Shown here one piece after another: positions 8,166-14,202 of a DNA stretch of 64,000 nt. Position 1 is the first letter of the stretch. Every line of letters begins with the position of its first letter. Made by a program: the position numbers and the translations under genes. The notes below the pieces were generated by a model. It made no database searches and had not been told where the DNA came from. It was given only the letters and a program-made list of their open reading frames with translations. The DNA is taken from NCBI GenBank assembly GCA_964513205.1, contig CAZELP010000002.1:62001-126000 (forward strand). The letters are read 5' to 3'. This DNA is from JAGVJT01 sp964513205. GTDB lineage: Bacteria > Pseudomonadota > Gammaproteobacteria > Legionellales > Legionellaceae.

Positions 8166-10456
8166 ATTTCGATCTCCACAAACTCGGAATTTTCTCGAAG
8201 AGGATCAATTTCGTCGAAGAGGCTCACGTTATTTTGTTGAGTCTCTTCGGTATCGTTGATCTCCTTCGACAGATCTACTTCAATACTTTCTTTTGATGAG
8301 TCTTGTCCGGGAAGTTTCCAAAACCATTGTTTGCCCTTTTCACCGATCTCACCAGACTCTTTAAATGAAATAACATCGAGAGATCTTTTGGCTCGTTTAA
8401 TCGTTGACATAGAATAGCCAGCACCTTTTACCTGATCTTCAATTTGTTTCATAGGCAATGGACCATTGGCCAATAATTCAGATAGAAAACGCTTGGTTTC
8501 AGCGAAAATATTTTCTTTAGAATCAGCCTCGGTCGATTCAGCGATAGTCAGTAAATCACGTGCCGAACCTGCTACATATTTGCCCCATAAAACATAAGAG
8601 GTGAATACACCAGGATAGGAATCTAATTCTGCCTGTTGCAAGTCATATTCAAATCCACCATCATCTGGACCAATATTCGATTTTGCACGAAGAAAAAGAC
8701 GTACAGCACAACCATCACCTTCATCTTTTTGTTGTTTTGCTGCAACAAGGACCACTCGAGCTAATGCACCAAACGCCAAACTGCCGGTCAATCGCTCTAC
8801 AGGATCTCGTCCACCAGTTCCCTTAGAAAAATGGGTTATTCCAAGCAACGCAAAACGCATCGATGCGGCTAAATCAACTAATGGCTGCAACCCTCGTCGT
8901 ACTTCAGCATTTTTATGACTATCACCAACAATAGCTGAAACAATTGGATCAACAATTAATAGTCGAACCTCTCCAATTTCTATAATTTTGCTGTGTAACA
9001 ACTCCATATCAAGAGCTGGATCAAAGGCTCGTTGCTTTTTACCATCTTGTATACCTGTAATAAAATATACTTTGGACAAATCAGCACCAGCCTGAATCAA
9101 TCGCGGTGTTAGTGTATCCTTGGGATCATCCTCACCACTCCATATCAAAACGCTTCCCACCGCGCAAGGCGTCCTATCTGGCCAACGACCACCGCAAGTT
9201 ATCGTTGCTACTAATGCCATACTAATCGTGGTTTTTCCTGTACCAGGTGCACCACCCAAAATATGCATTTTCCCAGCGGCTATCCAACCATTCCAAAGCC
9301 ATGAAATCGGTTCAGGTAATACATCACATGCTCTAACAACCTCAACAATTTTTTGTTCATTACTGCTTAAATACTTATCATCTTTACATGACTCAACACT
9401 TGCTGGTTCTGTTGCGTTTGTGATTATGTCTTTTACAAAACCCTCTCCCAAAAGCAATTTAAGATCGTTAAAATCAGTATCATTCGGTCTTCTATTAGAA
9501 CCAAAATTTGGAATAGCTAATCGTCCTCCAATAGCTTGAGCAGCTTTAATTGCATGGGGATCCGGCTCGCCAGTTGCCTTCAATAGATCTGCTAAAATAA
9601 TAACTGACGCTTCGGGATAACATTCACGTATCGTGTTTGCAACAGGGAGTAAATTATTTGACGAGAGGGCGGCAATGCCAAGGTATCCTGTACATTCTTC
9701 TGCGGATAATACAGTTGCAACGCCTTCGCCAATTAACAGAGTTAAAGCTTTACTATCATCTATAGGTAATGACCGAGAAGCCCAATAACCATTAGTTTTA
9801 CTCCCACGGCCAAACAGAGCTGTTTTTCGACCTTCTTCATCAATCAATTCGATTGTTGATAGCTTATTTCTAGCTTTGATTGGAATTACCAATAGAATGC
9901 CAGTTAATACTTCACCTCTAGATTGTGGAGTATATCCAAGGATTGATGCTGCTTCTTCAGCAGAAATTTCTTTCATCGTTAAAACAGCACTAATTTCTTT
10001 GCACAAAAGATATGGATTGTTAGGCCCCACTGGACGAGATTTTTTCCAAAGTTTCTTTGCCAGTGAAGCAGTTTTAGCACGCTCCTGATCAATTTTTTCT
10101 TTTTCCTCTGCAGCAGCCTCAATCGCCTTACGCTTACGCTCTTCTTTTTCTTCTGCAGTTGGTGAGTAATACTCACCTTTTTCTTGCCAACCACTCGTTT
10201 TAGCTGTATGAAATAGTGTGGCAATGGTGATCGAGCCATTAGAACCAATACTCTTCCATACGTCACGTGCATCACGACTTTTATAAGATTCAGCTGATTG
10301 ACTCCAAGAATCCCATATCTCAAAACCAGCATCACCCAGCTCAGATTTTATTGCCATAGCCATTCGTACCCATATATCGCGATCATGCGAAGGAATATAG
10401 CTTAATGCTTCTTCTATTTGTTCAGTCGAGCTTGATATACATTTTTTGATATTCAT
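8162..10456 (-). CDS. Primase-helicase: PriCT-2, Toprim and RepA-like AAA ATPase domains
   Basis: The 764-residue protein has a PriCT-2 domain (about residues 8-75, with RDIWVRMAMAIK and FEIWDSWS), a Toprim-like region (about 215-320, LLIGEGVATVLSAEECTG then IILADLL), and a RepA-type hexameric helicase core with Walker A GGAPGTGKTT near residue 400 and a Walker B-like RLLIVDPIVSAIVGD near 500. The C-terminus (about 640-764) is helical. It is probably the replication protein of the island. The ATG at 10456 follows a GGAGA ribosome site and overlaps the stop of the HTH gene upstream; the frame's extension of seven residues is not supported. The order HTH, primase, TubC-like, DUF5681-like looks like one leftward operon. 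Confidence 0.88.
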   Translation of the reverse strand: MNIKKCISSSTEQIEEALSYIPSHDRDIWVRMAMAIKSELGDAGFEIWDSWSQSAESYKSRDARDVWKSIGSNGSITIATLFHTAKTSGWQEKGEYYSPTAEEKEERKRKAIEAAAEEKEKIDQERAKTASLAKKLWKKSRPVGPNNPYLLCKEISAVLTMKEISAEEAASILGYTPQSRGEVLTGILLVIPIKARNKLSTIELIDEEGRKTALFGRGSKTNGYWASRSLPIDDSKALTLLIGEGVATVLSAEECTGYLGIAALSSNNLLPVANTIRECYPEASVIILADLLKATGEPDPHAIKAAQAIGGRLAIPNFGSNRRPNDTDFNDLKLLLGEGFVKDIITNATEPASVESCKDDKYLSSNEQKIVEVVRACDVLPEPISWLWNGWIAAGKMHILGGAPGTGKTTISMALVATITCGGRWPDRTPCAVGSVLIWSGEDDPKDTLTPRLIQAGADLSKVYFITGIQDGKKQRAFDPALDMELLHSKIIEIGEVRLLIVDPIVSAIVGDSHKNAEVRRGLQPLVDLAASMRFALLGITHFSKGTGGRDPVERLTGSLAFGALARVVLVAAKQQKDEGDGCAVRLFLRAKSNIGPDDGGFEYDLQQAELDSYPGVFTSYVLWGKYVAGSARDLLTIAESTEADSKENIFAETKRFLSELLANGPLPMKQIEDQVKGAGYSMSTIKRAKRSLDVISFKESGEIGEKGKQWFWKLPGQDSSKESIEVDLSKEINDTEETQQNNVSLFDEIDPLRENSEFVEIEI

Positions 10457-10656
10457 TTGTTGTTCTCCAAGAGCCAATTGAAGAACTTTTCTTCATCAAT
10501 TAAAACACGTCTACCATTACGCACAATGGCACCACATTGTTTTAACCCATTAGATTCAGCGTAAAAAATTCGATCTCTTATGCCACCGAGAGTAAACGCG
10601 GGGTATTTTTCACAAAATTGATTAACGGTATGTAATGAGGGGATGTGTTCTATCAT
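10453..10656 (-). CDS. AlpA/excisionase-like small HTH protein
   Basis: This 67-residue protein has the shape of AlpA/MerR-like excisionases: a hydrophobic helix-turn-helix with FTLGGIRDRIFYAESNGL and a basic wing, IVRNGRRVLIDEEKFFNWL, the usual residues of small island regulators. It probably activates the element's genes or directs excision. The start ATG at 10656 is chosen over a TTG four codons earlier. Its stop overlaps the primase-helicase start (ATGA). The 130 bases upstream hold two palindromes that may be operators. Confidence 0.8.
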   Translation of the reverse strand: MIEHIPSLHTVNQFCEKYPAFTLGGIRDRIFYAESNGLKQCGAIVRNGRRVLIDEEKFFNWLLENNK

Positions 10657-10719
10657 AATTAATCTCAATGTTTTGTTGATAATAGCCGAGATTTCTTACG
10701 GCTTTCCGGGATTAATTAT

Positions 10720-10760
10720 TGTTTACGGTAAACTGAAAAAGCTAATGCCACTTAATGGCA
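10720..10760. promoter_or_regulatory. Two palindromes upstream of the AlpA-like gene
   Basis: A 13-base palindrome (arms GTTTAC and GTAAAC around one base) lies at 10720-10732, and a second (TGCCA-CTTAA-TGGCA) at 10746-10760, both in the gap between the AlpA-like gene and the 206-residue gene. Paired, differently sized palindromes in front of a regulator gene are typical of operators. The binding protein is unknown; the AlpA-like or XRE protein are candidates. Confidence 0.35.
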
Positions 10761-10792
10761 CTTGCTGGTAGCAAATATGAGAGATTAATAAA

Positions 10793-11413
10793 TTATTTTT
10801 TCACTCCATAAATAATTCTCATAAAATTGTGTACTAATTCACATTCATTTTTTGATAAAAAAATATTAACGTTGTCTCTTTTTTTATAATTCTCCTCAAT
10901 TTCACACAATATCTGGCCAGAAGGGCTAATTGATTTTTTATCCTTATAAAAATTTTCATCAATCCATTTAAGAACAGGATACAGCTTAGATGATATAATT
11001 TTTTTTATTAATGAATCTTCTGAATTTAAATCTGTTATTTGTTCTTTGAATGCAGTGATTATAGGACTAGATATCAAATTTATTGATGTTCCTTCTATCC
11101 ATTTTATAAGAAAACCTACTTCATATTGGGTCTCTCCAGTAACCGGGTGAGGTTGAAAATTTATTTCGTCTGTTTTTGTTTTAGGAATTGAACGACTTTG
11201 TTCTTTTACTTTTTTATAAAATTCCTTAAATGTTTCATTTTTTAAATGAAAATATGGATCAGATTTATCATTAGGGAGGTCTTCATATTCCAGAGGAAGA
11301 GGCTCATAGCCTGCAATTAAATAAATAAATTCTCTTATTGTTATAAATTTTTTATCCTTCCACTGAAAGAAATCCGCGTTTTTTAGCTCCATACGATTAA
11401 AATAAAAATTCAT
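10793..11413 (-). CDS. Hypothetical protein translationally coupled to the integrase
   Basis: The 206-residue protein is not recognised. It is lysine- and aromatic-rich, with no signal peptide or membrane segment. A region FITIREFIYLIAGYEP near residues 23-38 resembles the helical start of several uncharacterised island proteins, and a GETQYEVGFLIKWIEGTS stretch lies near residue 94. Its ATG overlaps the integrase stop (ATGA), so the two are co-translated. Its composition is more AT-rich than the integrase. A role in integration control is possible only by position. Confidence 0.75.
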   Translation of the reverse strand: MNFYFNRMELKNADFFQWKDKKFITIREFIYLIAGYEPLPLEYEDLPNDKSDPYFHLKNETFKEFYKKVKEQSRSIPKTKTDEINFQPHPVTGETQYEVGFLIKWIEGTSINLISSPIITAFKEQITDLNSEDSLIKKIISSKLYPVLKWIDENFYKDKKSISPSGQILCEIEENYKKRDNVNIFLSKNECELVHNFMRIIYGVKK

Positions 11414-12477
11414 TTTACACCCCCAAAGATTTTCTCATTCATGCTGCCAATTACAGCGCTGACATGGCTATCACTCAAATGCGAATACCGTTTCGTCATT
11501 TGTACCGTCTTATGTCCCAGTATTTCCATTAGATCGCGCTGAGTAGCTCCATTCATCGCGAGATAGCTGGCGCAACTATGCCTTAAGTCGTGGAAACGAA
11601 AATCAGATACTCCTGCTTTTGATATGGCATTTTCCCATGGCCTCTTAATGTCGATTGGTTTTTTTCCATCCTTGCTTGGAAACGCGTACTCGCTATCTAG
11701 GCGTACTATTTTCATTTGCCCGGATAAAACATCATGCGCATGCCCGATAATAGGCACGCGTCTACGCTCTTTATTTTTTGTTTTGTTTAAAATGACGAAT
11801 CCCTCTTTAAGAAAGATGTCTCGACGCCTGAGTTCTAATATTTCAGATTTTCGCATGGCTGTTGAAAGCGCGATGACGACGATAGCGTACAATTGTTTAT
11901 TGCTCGATTGTTTGCACGCCTCGAGTAGTTTGGCTCGCTCATCATCATCTAAGTATCGAACACGGCCTTGACCTTCGTTATGGCGTTTAATTTTTTGTGC
12001 AGGATTCGTTTCTAACCACTCCCATTCGTTAACAGCCGTAGTTAAAACATGGGACAAAGCTGCTAAGTATCGATTGACCGTAGCATTTGTTCTTTTTTCA
12101 CCTCTGGGGGTAGGAGATTTTGCAAGTTCTTCTCGGAGTGAGGCAATAACTTGTGAAGTAAAATCTGCCAGTAGGTAATACCCAGCCTTTTCTTTCCACC
12201 ATGACAGTTGATTGGTTTGAGATGCTTTCATCGAATCTGATTTATGAGGGAGGATTGTTTCGATGTATTTATCGATCAGTTCAGCCAGTGTGCGTTTTTT
12301 GGATTCTGCACATTTGAAATAACGACCTTCTCGCATGGCGGCTTCTGTACTCGCTGCCCAATTTTTTGCGTCTGTTTTTCTTTTGAAGGTTGCTTCTTGT
12401 GGCTTATGTCCTTTTAAACGGATTTTAACGCGATAGGAAGTACCGTCTTTTGATTTTCTTTCTTCAATCACTGCCAT
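11410..12477 (-). CDS. int: Tyrosine recombinase (phage-type integrase)
   Basis: The 355-residue enzyme cuts and joins att sites for the island. It has an N-terminal arm-binding-like region (1-55), a core-binding SAM-like domain (about 62-155) and the catalytic domain with Arg209 (TAMRKSE), His296-xx-Arg299 (FHDLRH), Gly321-His322 (LGHK) and the nucleophile Tyr331 (TKRYSHL), so the active site is complete. An AGGAG ribosome site lies six bases before the ATG. It reads away from the tRNA-Asn gene 440 bases to the right, the usual place for an integrase next to its target tRNA. Confidence 0.95.
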   Translation of the reverse strand: MAVIEERKSKDGTSYRVKIRLKGHKPQEATFKRKTDAKNWAASTEAAMREGRYFKCAESKKRTLAELIDKYIETILPHKSDSMKASQTNQLSWWKEKAGYYLLADFTSQVIASLREELAKSPTPRGEKRTNATVNRYLAALSHVLTTAVNEWEWLETNPAQKIKRHNEGQGRVRYLDDDERAKLLEACKQSSNKQLYAIVVIALSTAMRKSEILELRRRDIFLKEGFVILNKTKNKERRRVPIIGHAHDVLSGQMKIVRLDSEYAFPSKDGKKPIDIKRPWENAISKAGVSDFRFHDLRHSCASYLAMNGATQRDLMEILGHKTVQMTKRYSHLSDSHVSAVIGSMNEKIFGGVK

Positions 12478-12562
12478 ACCAAACTCCTAGAGTGGAGGTT
12501 GGTAACTGATATGTTATAGTTACACCAGTCACCATTAGCCCCGAACCGGTTAATGTTGATTA

Positions 12563-12588
12563 GGATTGGTGGTTCGCGCCATCAATCC
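12563..12588. repeat. Hairpin in the integrase upstream region
   Basis: Ten base pairs (nine Watson-Crick, one G-T/G-U) with a six-base loop. No T-run follows on either side, so it is not an ordinary intrinsic terminator. It may be a binding site or a folded RNA element near the island end. Confidence 0.45.
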
Positions 12589-12705
12589 GCTTGCTCGCAA
12601 AGATTACAGTAAACCTCAAAAAACAACAACCATTGATCAGTAATCATCAGGTCAATGAAAAACAACCCAGATATATCAACGCATTTCGAAAGCTGTTTTG
12701 TTTCT

Positions 12706-12726
12706 TGGGACACTTAAGGGACAGTA
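12706..12726. repeat. Putative integrase arm-type site, copy 1
   Basis: The site contains two GGGACA hexamers in direct orientation, 11 bases from start to start (one helical turn). It is an inverted copy, 18 of 21 bases identical, of the site at 12849-12869. Tandem half-sites flanking an att core are the usual form of arm-type sites bound by integrase N-terminal domains. Confidence 0.5.
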
Positions 12727-12848
12727 GCCCGATAAATGACCCTGGCTTTGTGTAAAAATAAGGCAAAAAAAGAACAAGTGGCGTAACTCATGCTCTAAGA
12801 GCAAAGCGCGCTGATTCTGGTATTGTTTTATTGTAGTTTGTTGCGTTG

Positions 12849-12869
12849 TACTGTCCCACCAGTGTCCCA
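12849..12869. repeat. Putative integrase arm-type site, copy 2
   Basis: This site has two TGTCCC hexamers in direct orientation with 11-base period, the reverse complement of the copy at 12706-12726 (18 of 21 bases). It lies 49 bases from the tRNA-Asn 3' end. Confidence 0.5.
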
Positions 12870-12917
12870 TGGGAAGTTTGATTTTATCGCTGGCATTGCC
12901 ACAATCCAGAACTGGTG

Positions 12918-12945
12918 TGGCTCCCCGGGACGGGCTCGAACCGCC
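12918..12945. other. Predicted attachment site in the 3' end of tRNA-Asn
   Basis: The T-arm, acceptor stem and CCA of tRNA-Asn sit at the border between core genes and the integrase side. tRNA 3' ends are common att targets and are restored on insertion, so the intact tRNA is expected. The second copy should be at the far left end of the island, outside the window; the exact crossover bases cannot be set here. Confidence 0.45.
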
Positions 12946-12993
12946 GACCTAATGATTAACAGTCATCCGCTCTACCGACTGAGCTACCGGGGA
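12918..12993 (-). tRNA. tRNA-Asn (anticodon GTT)
   Basis: The reverse strand folds as a complete 76-base tRNA: acceptor stem TCCCCGG pairing with CCGGGGA, a D-arm with AGCTCAGTCGGTAGAGC, an anticodon loop CTGTTAA with anticodon GTT, a T-arm with GGTTCGAGCC, discriminator G and an encoded CCA. GTT reads Asn codons AAC and AAT. It reads towards the island, whose integrase lies beyond the 3' end. Confidence 0.96.
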
Positions 12994-13002
12994 ATGATGC
13001 GG

Positions 13003-13031
13003 ATGTTAAATTGATTTGTGCTTTTGGTCAA
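13003..13031 (-). promoter_or_regulatory. Predicted sigma-70 promoter of tRNA-Asn
   Basis: On the minus strand TTGACC and TAACAT are separated by exactly 17 bases, ten bases before the tRNA 5' end. The match to the -35 box is 5 of 6. Confidence 0.6.
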
Positions 13032-13059
13032 GTATTCCTATAAAAAACTTTTTTCTTAT

Positions 13060-13088
13060 GTTTACTGGTTGGGAATAACCTGGGATAA
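13060..13088 (+). promoter_or_regulatory. Possible recA promoter
   Basis: TTTACT and GATAAT are separated by 17 bases, about 40 bases before the recA start. The -35 box is a moderate match. No LexA-type palindrome overlaps it. Confidence 0.4.
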
Positions 13089-13126
13089 TTTTTGTCTCGC
13101 AAGCAAATCATTAAAAGGTGAATCCA

Positions 13127-14182
13127 ATGGCAATAATGGAAGACAATAAACAAAAAGCATTAAGTGCGGCATTGACTCAAATCGAACGTCAGTTTGGTAA
13201 AGGCTCTGTTATGCGCATGGGTGAAGGCGCGACTTTCCCTGATATTGAAGCCATTTCAACTGGTTCTTTGAGTTTAGATATTGCCCTTGGAATAGGGGGA
13301 TTGCCTAAAGGTCGGATTGTTGAAATTTATGGACCAGAGTCTTCAGGAAAAACTACGCTTACGTTGCAAGTGATTGCCGAATGTCAAAAAAAAGGTGGAA
13401 CTGCTGCATTTATCGATGCTGAGCACGCGTTAGATCCAAGTTATGCAGAAAAACTGGGTGTAAGACTTGATGACCTCCTTATTTCTCAGCCGGACACTGG
13501 AGAGCAAGCGCTCGAAATTACAGATATGCTAGTTCGCTCTGCTGCAGTTGATGTGGTTATCATTGACTCGGTTGCGGCGCTAACTCCAAAAGCTGAAATC
13601 GAAGGCGATATGGGTGATTCTCATGTCGGTTTACAAGCAAGATTAATGTCTCATGCTTTGCGTAAGCTGACGGCCAACATCAAACGCTCAAACACATTGG
13701 TGATTTTCATCAACCAAATTCGAATGAAAATTGGCGTGATGTTTGGTAGCCCAGAAACAACAACAGGTGGAAATGCTCTTAAATTTTATGCGTCTGTACG
13801 TCTTGATATTCGTCGTATTGGGTCAATTAAAAAAGGTGAGGAAATTTTAGGCAACGAAACGCGCGTGAAAGTTGTTAAAAACAAGGTAGCTCCGCCTTTT
13901 AAACTGGCTGAATTTGATATCTATTACAACGAAGGTATTTCAAGAGAGAGTGAAATTATTAATCTTGGCACCACACTTGGGCTCATTGAAAAATCAGGTG
14001 CATGGTATAGTTACAAGCAAGAAAAAATAGGACAAGGTAAAGACAATGTACGTCTTTATTTGAAAGAAAATCCTGCGGTAGCAGATGCATTAGAAACGTC
14101 TATTCGGAGTGAGTATTTAACTAAAAAAACAGCTTCTCCGGCTCTGCCTGCTGATGCTGAACCTGATTTTATTGAAGATTAA
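13127..14182 (+). CDS. recA: Recombinase RecA
   Basis: RecA (351 residues) forms filaments on single-stranded DNA and drives homologous recombination and repair. Walker A is GPESSGKTT near residue 67, followed by the FIDAEHALDP and VVIIDSVAAL segments, the L1/L2 loop region with GDSHVGLQARLMSHALRKL and FINQIRMKIGVMFGSPETTT, and an acidic C-terminus. The ATG at 13127 follows AAAAGGTGA; a GTG nine bases earlier is less likely. No CTGT-N8-ACAG LexA box is seen upstream. alaS follows after 20 bases with no recX between. Confidence 0.99.
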   Translation: MAIMEDNKQKALSAALTQIERQFGKGSVMRMGEGATFPDIEAISTGSLSLDIALGIGGLPKGRIVEIYGPESSGKTTLTLQVIAECQKKGGTAAFIDAEHALDPSYAEKLGVRLDDLLISQPDTGEQALEITDMLVRSAAVDVVIIDSVAALTPKAEIEGDMGDSHVGLQARLMSHALRKLTANIKRSNTLVIFINQIRMKIGVMFGSPETTTGGNALKFYASVRLDIRRIGSIKKGEEILGNETRVKVVKNKVAPPFKLAEFDIYYNEGISRESEIINLGTTLGLIEKSGAWYSYKQEKIGQGKDNVRLYLKENPAVADALETSIRSEYLTKKTASPALPADAEPDFIED

Positions 14183-14202
14183 ATGATAGAGAGTAAAGAT
14201 TG

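Larger units (their letters stand above)
12478..12917. other. Integrase-to-tRNA intergenic region with att-like structure
   Basis: These 440 bases hold no convincing gene. They contain an inverted repeat GTAACT/AGTTAC at 12502-12523 close to the probable integrase promoter, a 10-base-pair hairpin (GGATTGGTGG, loop TTCGCG, CCATCAATCC with one G-U pair) at 12563-12588, and a near-perfect 21-base inverted repeat at 12706-12726 and 12849-12869. These fit regulatory and recombination sites of the island. A short minus-strand ORF at 12676-12870 merely spans the inverted repeat. Confidence 0.6.
1..12940. mobile_element. Integrated genomic island at tRNA-Asn (right part only)
   Basis: A tyrosine recombinase gene lies 440 bases from the 3' end of a tRNA-Asn gene, and everything leftwards to the window edge is accessory: HTH/AlpA-like regulator, primase-helicase, DUF5681-like protein, an HARE-nuclease, an XRE repressor and a type I restriction operon. 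Rightwards of the tRNA the genes are core (recA, alaS). This is the standard layout of an island inserted in a tRNA 3' end. The left end is not in the window, and I found no second copy of the tRNA 3' end here, so the size is unknown. No capsid, portal or conjugation gene is visible in this part, so phage satellite, ICE or decayed island all remain possible. Confidence 0.7.

Noticed and set aside
9120..9539. Plus-strand ORF of 139 codons opposite the primase-helicase
   Set aside because: Antisense shadow of a gene with clear domains; no ribosome site and unlikely composition.
12541..12560. Second copy of the tRNA-Asn 3' end as att repeat near the integrase
   Set aside because: Only a 7-base CGAACCG match to the T-arm; far too short for an att repeat.
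12676..12870. Minus-strand ORF of 64 codons between integrase and tRNA
   Set aside because: It spans the inverted repeat of GGGACA sites, has no ribosome site and no protein-like pattern.
12823..13014. Plus-strand ORF of 63 codons with SPGRARTADLMI-like sequence
   Set aside because: It is the reverse complement of the tRNA-Asn gene; such tRNA-antisense ORFs are a well-known annotation error.
13032..13126. Possible LexA box before recA
   Set aside because: The region contains CTGGTTGGGAATAACCTGG-like bases but no CTGT-N8-ACAG palindrome.
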